64,000 nt of DNA, from NCBI GenBank assembly GCA_963726295.1, contig CAVSBW010000012.1:248001-312000 (forward strand). The letters are read 5' to 3'. This DNA comes from DASSQJ01 sp963726295. Its GTDB lineage: Bacteria; Actinomycetota; Actinomycetes; Actinomycetales; Dermatophilaceae. The position numbers and the translations under genes were made by a program. Within the stretch, counting starts at the first letter, position 1; each line of letters begins with the position of its first letter. Under the pieces are notes generated by a model. The model was not told the DNA's origin, ran no database searches, and saw only the letters and a list, made by a program, of their open reading frames with translations. Shown here one piece after another: positions 34,818 through 43,667 of the stretch.

Positions 34818-35798
34818 ATGGCGATGACGGCGAAGGTGAAGGACGAGCTGAGCAGGCACGCCGTGACCAAGCCGTGCTGCCGCAAGGCCGAGGTCGCCGC
34901 GACGCTCAGGTTCGCCGGGGGACTGCACATCATCGGGGGCCGCATCGTCGTGGAGGCCGAGCTGGACACGGCCAACGCGGCACGCAGGCTGCGGCGCGAG
35001 CTGGCGGAGGTCTACGGTCACACCCCTGAGGTGCTCGTGCTGGCCGCAGGAGGGCTTCGCAAGGGGAGCCGCTACGTCGTGCGCGTGGTGCAGGACGGTG
35101 AGGCGCTGGCCCGCCAGACCGGCCTCATCGACAGCCGCGGCCGCCCGGTGCGAGGGCTGCCGGCCAAGGTCGTGAGCGGCTCGGTCTGCGACGCCGAGTC
35201 CGCCTGGCGCGGCGCCTTCCTCGCCCACGGCTCGCTCACCGAGCCGGGCCGGTCCTCGGCGCTCGAGGTCACCTGCCCGGGACCCGAGGCCGCCCTGGCC
35301 CTCGTCGGCGCGGCCCGGCGGATGGGGATCCAGGCCAAGGCCCGGGAGGTGCGCGGGGTCGACCGGGTCGTCATCCGCGACGGTGACGCGATCGGCGCCA
35401 TGCTCACCCGGCTGGGCGCGCACGACGCCGTCCTGGCCTGGGAGGAGCGCAGGATCCGACGCGAGGTCCGGGCCACGGCCAACCGTCTCGCCAACTTCGA
35501 CGACGCCAACCTGCGCCGGTCGGCGCGGGCGGCGGTCGCCGCCGGTGCGCGCGTCGAGCGGGCGCTGGAGATTCTCGGCGAGGACGTCCCCGACCACCTG
35601 CGCGAGGCCGGCGAGCTGCGCCTGAACCACAAGCAGGCCTCGCTGGAGGAGCTCGGGCAGCTGGCCAGCCCGCCGATGACCAAGGACGCCGTGGCCGGGC
35701 GCATCCGCCGCCTTCTCGCGATGGCCGACAAGCGTGCCTCCGACGACGGCGTCCCGAACACCGAGGCCGTACTCACCCCCGACATGCTCGAGGGCTGA
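34818..35798 (+). CDS. whiA: WhiA sporulation/cell-division regulator
   Basis: About 326 residues. LAGLIDADG-derived N-terminal domain (TAKVKDELSRHAVTKPCCRKAEVAATLRF) and C-terminal HTH (ASLEELGQLASPPMTKDAVAGRIRRLLAMAD). WhiA controls cell-division genes in streptomycetes and is conserved in non-sporulating actinobacteria. ATG 34818 has GGCAGG upstream at a usual distance; ATG 34809 is possible but lies inside that site. It closes the uvrC-rapZ-yvcK-whiA cluster; the gap to gap is 141 nt. Confidence 0.95.
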   Translation: MAMTAKVKDELSRHAVTKPCCRKAEVAATLRFAGGLHIIGGRIVVEAELDTANAARRLRRELAEVYGHTPEVLVLAAGGLRKGSRYVVRVVQDGEALARQTGLIDSRGRPVRGLPAKVVSGSVCDAESAWRGAFLAHGSLTEPGRSSALEVTCPGPEAALALVGAARRMGIQAKAREVRGVDRVVIRDGDAIGAMLTRLGAHDAVLAWEERRIRREVRATANRLANFDDANLRRSARAAVAAGARVERALEILGEDVPDHLREAGELRLNHKQASLEELGQLASPPMTKDAVAGRIRRLLAMADKRASDDGVPNTEAVLTPDMLEG

Positions 35799-35873
35799 GC
35801 GCGCCCGACAACGTCCCACCCGACGCCGGGCGACCGCTGGTCGGACGCCTCGCAGCCCCTTCGCGCCGAGGGC

Positions 35874-35879
35874 TAGGGT
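35874..35879 (+). promoter_or_regulatory. Possible -10 element of the gap-pgk-tpiA operon
   Basis: TAGGGT, about 60 nt before the gap start, giving a leader of roughly 54 nt that includes a ribosome binding site (GGAAGG). No clear -35 hexamer. Confidence 0.45.
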
Positions 35880-35939
35880 GGAAGCGAACCGGTGCCGCGA
35901 CCAGGGCGGCACGTCACCCGAGTGGAAGGCAAACCCACC

Positions 35940-36944
<1,005 letters not shown>

Positions 36945-36962
36945 GCGGGGCCCGCGCCGACC

Positions 36963-38162
36963 ATGGCTGACATCGCCTCGCTGGGCGACCTGCGCGGCAA
37001 GCGCGTGCTCGTCCGGTCGGACCTGAACGTGCCGCTCGACGGCACGACGATCACCGACGACGGCCGCGTTCGGGCGTCGGTGCCGACGATCTCGCAGCTG
37101 GCGGAGGCGGGCGCACGCGTCGTCGTGTGCGCCCACCTCGGCCGCCCCAAGGGCGAGCCGGAGGCGAGGTACTCGCTGTCGCCGGTGGCCGAGCGCCTCT
37201 CCGAGCTGCTCGGGCGTCCGGTCGTCTTCGCCACCGACACCGTCGGCGAGAGCGCCCGGGCGGCCGTCGACGGGATGGACGACGGTGACGTCGTCCTCCT
37301 CGAGAACCTGCGGTTCAACGCCGGCGAGACGGCCAAGGCCGAGGAGGCGCGTGCCGAGTTCGCCGACGCGTTGGCCTCGCTCGCCGACGCGTACGTCTCG
37401 GACGGCTTCGGTGTCGTGCACCGCAAGCAGGCGTCCGTCTACGACGTGGCCACCCGGCTCCCCGCGGCCATGGGTGGCCTGGTCGCGGCGGAGGTCGACG
37501 TGCTGAAGCGGCTCACCGAGGACCCTGCGCGGCCGTACGTCGTCGTCCTCGGTGGCGCGAAGGTCGCCGACAAGCTCGCTGTCATCGACAACCTCATGGG
37601 CGCCGCCGACCGCCTCCTCATCGGTGGCGGGATGGTGTTCACCTTCCTCGCCGCGCAGGGCCACGAGATCGGAGGCAGCCTGTTCGACGCCGACAGCGTC
37701 GAGGCCTGCACGGGCTACCTGGCCCGCGCCGAGGAGAGCGGTGTCGAGATCGTCCTGCCCGTCGACGTGGTCGTCGGGCGGGAGTTCTCGGCCGACACCG
37801 ACACCGACACCGTCGACGCCGACGCGATCCCGGCCGGGACGATGGGCCTGGACATCGGCCAACGGTCGGCCGAACTCTACGCGGAGAAGCTCGCCGACGC
37901 CCGCACGGTGTTCTGGAACGGCCCGATGGGGGCGTTCGAGATGGCACCGTTCGCGGACGGCACCCGGGCGGTCGCCGCGTCCCTCGTCGAGGCCACCGAA
38001 CGCGGTGCCCTCACCGTCGTCGGCGGTGGCGACTCCGCCGCGGCCGTCCGTCAGCTCGGCTTCGACGACGACCAGTTCGGGCACATCTCCACCGGTGGCG
38101 GCGCCTCCCTCGAGTACCTCGAGGGCAAGGAGCTCCCCGGAATCGCCATCCTCTCGTCCTGA
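36963..38162 (+). CDS. pgk: Phosphoglycerate kinase
   Basis: Transfers the phosphate of 1,3-bisphosphoglycerate to ADP, first ATP-forming step of glycolysis. 399 residues. N-terminal signature KRVLVRSDLNVPLDG, HLGRPKGEPE, and the C-terminal nucleotide lobe with VVLGGAKVADKLAVI and GGGDSAAAVRQLGF. A (Asp-Thr)3 stretch is encoded by three copies of the hexamer CCGACA at 37792-37809, in a loop of the ATP lobe. In line between gap and tpiA. Confidence 0.98.
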   Translation: MADIASLGDLRGKRVLVRSDLNVPLDGTTITDDGRVRASVPTISQLAEAGARVVVCAHLGRPKGEPEARYSLSPVAERLSELLGRPVVFATDTVGESARAAVDGMDDGDVVLLENLRFNAGETAKAEEARAEFADALASLADAYVSDGFGVVHRKQASVYDVATRLPAAMGGLVAAEVDVLKRLTEDPARPYVVVLGGAKVADKLAVIDNLMGAADRLLIGGGMVFTFLAAQGHEIGGSLFDADSVEACTGYLARAEESGVEIVLPVDVVVGREFSADTDTDTVDADAIPAGTMGLDIGQRSAELYAEKLADARTVFWNGPMGAFEMAPFADGTRAVAASLVEATERGALTVVGGGDSAAAVRQLGFDDDQFGHISTGGGASLEYLEGKELPGIAILSS

Positions 38163-38191
38163 CCACCCCCGTCCCCTCGAGGAGGACACCC

Positions 38192-38989
38192 ATGGCCTCG
38201 GGCCGCACCCCGCTTATGGCGGGAAACTGGAAGATGAACCTGGACCACCTCCAGGCCACGCACCTGGTGCAGAAGCTGGACTGGACCCTGCGCGACGGCA
38301 AGCACGACTACGCCGCCGTCGAGGTGGCGGTGCTGCCCCCGTTCACGGACATCCGCAGCGTCCAGACGCTCATCGACGGTGACCGCCTCGACATCCGGCA
38401 CGGGGCGCAGGACCTCTCGGTCCACGACTCCGGCGCCTACACGGGCGAGATCAGCGGGGCCTTCCTCGCCAAGCTCGGCTGCAGCTATGTCGTCGTCGGG
38501 CACAGCGAGCGTCGCGAGCACCACGCCGAGGGCGACGACGTCGTGAACGCCAAGGTGAAGGCCGCGTTCCGGCACGGGCTCACGCCGATCTTCTGCTGCG
38601 GGGAGGGCCTGGAGGTGCGGCAGGCGGGCACCCACGTCGAGCACGTCCTGGCCCAGGTCGAGGCCGGACTCGCCGAGGTCCCCGTGGAGCAGGCCCGCAC
38701 GCTCGTCGTGGCGTACGAGCCCATCTGGGCGATCGGCACCGGCGAGGTCGCCACCCCCGAGGACGCCCAGGAGGTGTGCGGGGCCATCCGGACCAAGCTC
38801 GCCGAGCTGTACGGAGGCGACGTCGCCGACGGCATCCGCGTGCTCTACGGAGGCTCGGTCAAGTCCGGCAACGTCGCGGCGATCATGGCCAAGGAGGACG
38901 TCGACGGCGCCCTCGTCGGTGGCGCCTCGCTCGAACCCGCCGAGTTCGCGGCGATCTGCCGGTTCCGCGACCACCTCGCCACCGGCTGA
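38192..38989 (+). CDS. tpiA: Triosephosphate isomerase
   Basis: Interconverts dihydroxyacetone phosphate and glyceraldehyde 3-phosphate. 265 residues. Catalytic residues are visible in AGNWKMN (Lys), VVGHSERRE (His) and VAYEPIWAIGTGEVAT (Glu, followed by loop 6); phosphate is held by YGGSVKSGN. ATG 38192 has a strong ribosome binding site (GAGGAGGAC). Last gene of the gap-pgk-tpiA operon. Confidence 0.97.
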   Translation: MASGRTPLMAGNWKMNLDHLQATHLVQKLDWTLRDGKHDYAAVEVAVLPPFTDIRSVQTLIDGDRLDIRHGAQDLSVHDSGAYTGEISGAFLAKLGCSYVVVGHSERREHHAEGDDVVNAKVKAAFRHGLTPIFCCGEGLEVRQAGTHVEHVLAQVEAGLAEVPVEQARTLVVAYEPIWAIGTGEVATPEDAQEVCGAIRTKLAELYGGDVADGIRVLYGGSVKSGNVAAIMAKEDVDGALVGGASLEPAEFAAICRFRDHLATG

Positions 38990-39047
38990 CCGACCCGCGG
39001 CGCGGCACGGTTCCCCGGGGGTGCGGGACGGTGCCACGACGAGCGGT

Positions 39048-39053
39048 TATCCT
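39048..39053 (+). promoter_or_regulatory. Possible -10 element for secG-rbpA
   Basis: TATCCT, about 41 nt before GTG 39094, leaving a short leader that contains GAAGGA. It would let secG-rbpA be transcribed apart from the glycolytic genes. Confidence 0.4.
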
Positions 39054-39093
39054 TGTCCGGTTGTCCCCGACCCCCACTCCGAAGGACCCCTCC

Positions 39094-39339
39094 GTGGACG
39101 CGGTACGCATCGGCCTCCAGGTACTCCTGGTACTCGGAGGCCTCTTCCTCACCCTCCTGATCCTCTTGCACAAGGGGAAGGGCGGCGGCCTCTCCGACAT
39201 GTTCGGTGGCGGCATGTCCAGCTCGCTCGGTGGGTCATCGGTGGCGGAGCGGAACCTCGACCGGATCACCATCGGCGTGGCACTCGTCTGGTTCACGACC
39301 ATCGTCGGGCTCGGTGTGCTCGAGCGCTTCGCAGCCTGA
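39094..39339 (+). CDS. secG: Preprotein translocase subunit SecG
   Basis: 81-residue membrane protein, auxiliary subunit of the SecYEG channel. Two hydrophobic helices (IGLQVLLVLGGLFLTLLILL and ITIGVALVWFTTIVGLG) flank the conserved Gly-rich loop HKGKGGGLSDMFGGGM. The GTG start has GAAGGA upstream. The position right after tpiA is the usual actinobacterial one. Confidence 0.95.
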   Translation: MDAVRIGLQVLLVLGGLFLTLLILLHKGKGGGLSDMFGGGMSSSLGGSSVAERNLDRITIGVALVWFTTIVGLGVLERFAA

Positions 39340-39352
39340 GGAGGGCACGGAC

Positions 39353-39703
39353 ATGGCAGGTGGAAACGCGATCCGTGGCTCGCGCGTCGGCGCGGGTCCC
39401 ATGGGTGAGGCCGAGCGCGGCGAGGCGGCGCCACGACGGCACGTCTCGTTCTGGTGCTCCAACGGGCACGAGACCCGGCCCAGCTTCGCCGAGGAGCCGG
39501 GCCTGGCGATCCCGGAGCAGTGGGACTGCCCGCGCTGCGGGTTCCCCGCGGGTCTCGACAAGGACAACCCGCCGGCACCGCCACGTGTCGAGCCCTACAA
39601 GACACACCTGGCCTACGTGAAGGAGCGCCGCTCCGACGAGGACGGCGCCGCCATCCTCGAGGAGGCCCTCGAGACGCTGCGGGGGCGCGGCCTCATCCAG
39701 TGA
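39353..39703 (+). CDS. rbpA: RNA polymerase-binding protein RbpA
   Basis: 116 residues. RbpA is an actinobacterial factor that binds the principal sigma subunit and stabilises the open promoter complex. The zinc-ribbon is visible in FWCSNGHETRP and DCPRCGFPAG, and the C-terminal sigma-interaction domain in VEPYKTHLAYVKERRSDEDG. Marks the genome as actinobacterial. ATG 39353 has GAGGAGGGC upstream; 13 nt after secG, so co-transcribed. Confidence 0.96.
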   Translation: MAGGNAIRGSRVGAGPMGEAERGEAAPRRHVSFWCSNGHETRPSFAEEPGLAIPEQWDCPRCGFPAGLDKDNPPAPPRVEPYKTHLAYVKERRSDEDGAAILEEALETLRGRGLIQ

Positions 39704-39721
39704 CGCGCTGAGCCCTCACCG

Positions 39722-39752
39722 CACGACCCCGGCCCACGCGGCCGGGGTCGTG
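39722..39752. terminator. Strong stem-loop after rbpA, probably shared terminator
   Basis: A perfect 13-bp stem (39722-39734 with 39740-39752; arms CACGACCCCGGCC and its complement) closes a 5-nt loop, between the end of rbpA (+) and the end of the minus-strand pentose phosphate operon's last gene. The stem is very GC-rich and no T-run follows, as is common in this group. Confidence 0.7.
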
Positions 39753-39768
39753 GTGTGTGCGGGGCCGG

Positions 39769-40251
39769 TCAGCGCCGTCCGGCTCGGGCCAGGTGGCTGA
39801 CCACGGGTTCGACCCAGCCCGAGTCGCGAGCCATCCAACGGGCCGCGACGAGCGTCCCCACGACCACCGGAACCGGGCGCCGGGGCGGCTCGACCGCGAG
39901 GTCGGTACCGAACGGGTCGGTGCTCACGACCCAGCGGTACCCGTGGCCGGTCAGGTGGTCACCGATCGCGGTCGAGAGGACGGCGACACAGTCCGACGGG
40001 TCCTCGTCACCGACCTCGGCGAGGGCGGTCTCGTAGGCGGCGGCGATGCTCGCGAGGTCGGCCGGGTCGATACCGCGCTCGGCGTACCGTTCCCGGGCCG
40101 CGTCGAGCCTCGCCTCCTCCTCGGGGGTGGGGCGGCGGCTGGTGATGGTGTCCACTGCCTGGACCGGGTCGTCGTCCTCGGCGGCGGGTAGGTCGGTGTC
40201 CTCCGGTGCGTCGTCGGGGTCCCGGCCCCTCAGACGGTCCAACATGCCCAT
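39769..40251 (-). CDS. Uncharacterised protein, DUF3806-like
   Basis: 160 residues, cytoplasmic, function unknown. An acidic, low-complexity N-terminus (about 1-40) precedes a small domain with AETALAEVGDEDP-like helix, IGDHLTGHGYRWVVSTDPFGTDLAVEPP and a closing VVVGTLVAARWMARDSGW; this pattern recalls DUF3806, but the call is tentative. It lies 4 nt downstream of pgl on the same strand, so is likely the last gene of the pentose phosphate operon. Confidence 0.6.
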   Translation of the reverse strand: MGMLDRLRGRDPDDAPEDTDLPAAEDDDPVQAVDTITSRRPTPEEEARLDAARERYAERGIDPADLASIAAAYETALAEVGDEDPSDCVAVLSTAIGDHLTGHGYRWVVSTDPFGTDLAVEPPRRPVPVVVGTLVAARWMARDSGWVEPVVSHLARAGRR

Positions 40252-40255
40252 CGCC

Positions 40256-40993
40256 TCAGCCCTTCAGGTCGGCGGCCGCGTCCTCGTCGACCAGCCAGAG
40301 GGTGCGCTCCTCGCCGTGGACGTGCGCGGCAGGGGTCTCGTCGAACGGCGAGTCCCCCTCGACGCCACGCCGCACGGCATCGGACTTGCCCGACCCGCTG
40401 ACGAGGAACCAGACCTCCAGGGAGCTCTCGAGCGCCTCACGGGTGAGCGACACCCTGGTCGCGGGCGGCTTGGGGGAGTGGTACACCGCCACCGTCGGCG
40501 TGCCGCTGGTGTCAGCGGCCGGATGGTGGGGGAACAGCGAGGCACAGTGCCCGTCGGAACCCACGCCGAGGACCATGACGTCGAACCGGCCCCCGACCAC
40601 CCGGCGCAGCGCCTGGGCGTAGTCCTCGGCGCTCTCCTCGACGGACTCGCTGCGGTCGGGGCCGGGGACGCGGTGCACGTTGCCAGGGATGAGGCCGAAG
40701 TCCATCAGCCCGGCCCGGTCGTTCTGCTCGCAGTTGCGCCCGGGGTTGCCGGCGGGCAGATAGCGCTCGTCGCCCCACCACACGTGGACCCTGGTCCAGT
40801 CCACGGCGTCACGTGCGGGCTCGGCGGCGAGCGAGCGGACGAGCTCGGAGCCCATGCTGCCGCCCGTCAACGACACGTGGGCGACACCGCGCCGGTTCTG
40901 CGCGTCGAGCAGGGCGATGACGAGCCGCGCGGCGGCGGCGTCGGCCAGGGACTGGCGGGTGGGGTGGACGACCACCTCGGTGGGACTGTTCAC
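40256..40993 (-). CDS. pgl: 6-Phosphogluconolactonase
   Basis: Hydrolyses 6-phosphogluconolactone, second step of the oxidative pentose phosphate pathway. 245 residues. Motifs: SLTGGSMGSELV, HVWWGDERYLPAGN and VLGVGSDGHCASLFP. GTG 40993 overlaps the opcA stop (GTGA). It is downstream of zwf-opcA, so its product acts directly on the product of the neighbour enzyme. Confidence 0.94.
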   Translation of the reverse strand: MNSPTEVVVHPTRQSLADAAAARLVIALLDAQNRRGVAHVSLTGGSMGSELVRSLAAEPARDAVDWTRVHVWWGDERYLPAGNPGRNCEQNDRAGLMDFGLIPGNVHRVPGPDRSESVEESAEDYAQALRRVVGGRFDVMVLGVGSDGHCASLFPHHPAADTSGTPTVAVYHSPKPPATRVSLTREALESSLEVWFLVSGSGKSDAVRRGVEGDSPFDETPAAHVHGEERTLWLVDEDAAADLKG

Positions 40994-42126
40994 GAACGAC
41001 GCTCCTTGACCTCGGCGAGGCGGTCGGCCGACACCTGCTTGACGGTCTCGGTGTCGGTGCCCTCCTCGGGCAGATCCATCTCCTCGACCATCCTGCTCCC
41101 GCCGGCGGCCCGTGCCGCCCTCCGGAGCCGGGTGGTGGTGCGCTCGGCCTCCGAGGGCGACGGCGCCTCGCCGCCTCGGACCGCCTCGCTCGCGGTGCGG
41201 CGCGACTGGCGGACCGACGGGACGCCCGCCGTCAGCGCGTCCGAGTACACCTCGTCGGGGTCGAGCCGGCGGAGCTCGTCGGCGAGGCACTCGGCGTCCG
41301 AGCGGTGGGGGAGGGCGAGGGTGCGGTCGGGCTGTCCGGGCTGGCTGAGCAGGCCCGTCTTCTCGTCGGTGGGACGGACGAGGTCGACGGTGCCGCTGGC
41401 GCGCTCCAGGCGGACGGAGATGATGCCGGTGCCCTGTCGCGTGCGAACCAGATCGACCGGGCAGCGCAGCCGGACCGCCAGCCACCCGGCGAGGAGCAGC
41501 CCGGACGGGCTGTCCGGGGCGGCGGCCACCGTCGCCTCGGTGACCGGCTCGTACGGGGGCTGGTCCAGGGCGGCGGTGAGCAGGCCACGCCACAGCGTGA
41601 TGCGGGACCAGGCCAGGTCGGTGTCCCCGGGCACGTGGGCCTTCGCGAGTCGGCCGAGGACCGTGCGAGGGGTCCCGTTCATCCGCGCCGCGTCGGTGAC
41701 GCGTCGCTGCGCCATCGCCCCCACGGGGTCCTCGGCGGGTGCCTTGGGACCACCCTCGGGCCACCACGCGACGATCGGCGAGTCGGCGAGGAGCAAGGGC
41801 GTCACCACCGACCGGCCGTGGGCGGCCAGCGGTCCGAAGAGCCGCAGGACGACGACCTCGGAGGCGCCGGCGTCGCCGCCGACGCGGATCTGCCCGTCGA
41901 GGCGGGCCTTGCCGCGGCGGTCGCCGCGGACGACGACGATGATGCGGCAGGGGTGCTGCCGGCTCGCGTCGTTGGCGGTCTCGATCGCCTCCTCGGCCTC
42001 ACCGTCGTCCGCCACGACGACGAGCGTGAGGACCCGCGAAAGGGCCATGGCCCCGGTGTCGGAGCGCAGCTGGACCAGCCGCCCGCTCACCGCGGACGTG
42101 GTGGTGTCGGGCAGGTCGACGATCAC
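40990..42126 (-). CDS. opcA: Glucose-6-phosphate dehydrogenase assembly protein OpcA
   Basis: About 378 residues. Actinobacterial/cyanobacterial OpcA is an activator/assembly partner of G6P dehydrogenase. Recognisable from VIVDLPDTTTSAVSGRLVQL at the N-terminus, CRIIVVVRG and SPIVAWWPEGGP. I use GTG 42126, which overlaps the zwf stop (GTGA) and gives the usual N-terminus; a GTG at 42138 in frame adds four residues. The C-terminal 70 residues are charged and repetitive, typical of the family's tail. Confidence 0.94.
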   Translation of the reverse strand: MIVDLPDTTTSAVSGRLVQLRSDTGAMALSRVLTLVVVADDGEAEEAIETANDASRQHPCRIIVVVRGDRRGKARLDGQIRVGGDAGASEVVVLRLFGPLAAHGRSVVTPLLLADSPIVAWWPEGGPKAPAEDPVGAMAQRRVTDAARMNGTPRTVLGRLAKAHVPGDTDLAWSRITLWRGLLTAALDQPPYEPVTEATVAAAPDSPSGLLLAGWLAVRLRCPVDLVRTRQGTGIISVRLERASGTVDLVRPTDEKTGLLSQPGQPDRTLALPHRSDAECLADELRRLDPDEVYSDALTAGVPSVRQSRRTASEAVRGGEAPSPSEAERTTTRLRRAARAAGGSRMVEEMDLPEEGTDTETVKQVSADRLAEVKERRS

Positions 42127-43667
42127 GGCAGCCTCCACTCCCGGCCGTCACGGCGCATCAGCTCGTCGGCTGAGGCAGGCCCCCACGTGCCGGAGGTGTA
42201 CTGGTCGGGGGCGGCCCTCTGCCGTGACCAGTACTTCTCGACCGGGTCGAGGATCTGCCAGGACAGCTCGACCTCCTCGTGCCGGGGGAACAGCGGGGGC
42301 TCGCCGAGGAGGACGTCCAGGATGAGCCGCTCATAGGCCTCGGGCGAAGACTCGGTGAACGAGCGGCCGTAGCCGAAGTCCATCGTGACGTCGCGGACCT
42401 CCATCTGCGCTCCGGGCACCTTGGCCCCGAAGCGGATGGTGATGCCCTCGTCGGGCTGTACTCGCACGACGACGGCGTTCTGGCCGAGCTCCTCGGTGGC
42501 GGTGTCCTGGAAGGGCAGGTGCGGCGCCTGCTTGAAGACCACCGCGATCTCGGTGACCCGCTTGCCGAGCCGCTTCCCGGTGCGCAGGTAGAACGGGACC
42601 CCGGCCCACCGGCGGGTGTCGACGTCGAGGCGCAGCGCGGCGTAGCTCTCGGTGGTGGAGCCGGCGGCGACGCCGTCCTCCTCGAGGTACCCGCGCACCT
42701 CCTCACCGCCCTGCCACCCGGGGGCGTACTGGCCGCGCGCGCTGCCGGTGGAGAGGTCCTCGGGGAGCCGGACGGCCGAGAGAACCTTCTCCTTCTCGAG
42801 GCGCAGTCCGTGGGCGTCGAAGGAGACCGGCTCCTCCATCGCCGTCAGGGCCAGGAGCTGGAGGAGGTGGTTCTGGATGACGTCGCGGGCCGCGCCGATG
42901 CCGTCGTAGTAGCCCGCCCGGCCGCCGATGCCGATGTCCTCGGCCATGGTGATCTGCACGTGGTCGACGTAGTTGGCGTTCCACACGGGCTCGAACAGCT
43001 GGTTGGCGAACCGCAGCGCCAGCAGGTTCTGGACCGTCTCCTTGCCGAGGTAGTGGTCGATCCGGAAGGTGCAGTCGGCGGGGAAGACGTTCTCGACGAT
43101 CGCGTTCAGCTCGCGGGCCGACTCCAGGTCGTGCCCGAACGGCTTCTCGATGACGACCCGGCGCCACGAGCCCTGGTGCGGGGTCGACAGGCCGGCCCGC
43201 TCGAGCTGCTGGCAGACCGCCGCGAAGAACGACGGCGGGATCGAGAGGTAGAACGCGTGGTTGCCGCCGGTGCCGCGCTGCTCGTCGAGCTCGGCGACGA
43301 CCTCGGCGAGGAGGTCGAACGCGTCGTCGTCGTCGAAGGTGCCGGGCACGAACCGGAACCCTTCCGAGAGCGTGCGCCACACCTCCTCGCGGAACGGGGT
43401 GCGTGAGCGCTCCTTGACCGCCTCGTACACCACCTTGCCGAAGTCCTCGTCGGCCCAGTCGCGCCGCGCGAACCCGATGAGCGAGAACCCCGCGGGGAGC
43501 AGGCCCCGGTTGGCCAGGTCGTAGATGGCCGGCATCAGCTTCTTGCGGGCCAGGTCGCCGGTGACCCCGAAGATCACCATCGAGCACGGCCCCGCGATCC
43601 GGGGCAGGCGCTTGTCCCGCGGGTCGCGCAGCGGGTTGCTCTCGGCCGAGACCCGGGCCGGGCTCAT
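42123..43667 (-). CDS. zwf: Glucose-6-phosphate dehydrogenase
   Basis: First enzyme of the oxidative pentose phosphate pathway, producing NADPH and 6-phosphogluconolactone. 514 residues. Nucleotide-binding FGVTGDLARKKLMPA; catalytic block RIDHYLGKETVQNLL; EKPFGHDLESAREL; C-terminal GEPPLFPRHEEVELSW. ATG 43667 overlaps the pgi stop (ATGA), and its own stop overlaps opcA, so G6PDH and its partner are made in coupled amounts. Confidence 0.97.
   Translation of the reverse strand: MSPARVSAESNPLRDPRDKRLPRIAGPCSMVIFGVTGDLARKKLMPAIYDLANRGLLPAGFSLIGFARRDWADEDFGKVVYEAVKERSRTPFREEVWRTLSEGFRFVPGTFDDDDAFDLLAEVVAELDEQRGTGGNHAFYLSIPPSFFAAVCQQLERAGLSTPHQGSWRRVVIEKPFGHDLESARELNAIVENVFPADCTFRIDHYLGKETVQNLLALRFANQLFEPVWNANYVDHVQITMAEDIGIGGRAGYYDGIGAARDVIQNHLLQLLALTAMEEPVSFDAHGLRLEKEKVLSAVRLPEDLSTGSARGQYAPGWQGGEEVRGYLEEDGVAAGSTTESYAALRLDVDTRRWAGVPFYLRTGKRLGKRVTEIAVVFKQAPHLPFQDTATEELGQNAVVVRVQPDEGITIRFGAKVPGAQMEVRDVTMDFGYGRSFTESSPEAYERLILDVLLGEPPLFPRHEEVELSWQILDPVEKYWSRQRAAPDQYTSGTWGPASADELMRRDGREWRLP

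Noticed and set aside
39001..39040. Possible terminator between tpiA and secG.
   Set aside because: Only short, interrupted complementary stretches; not convincing.
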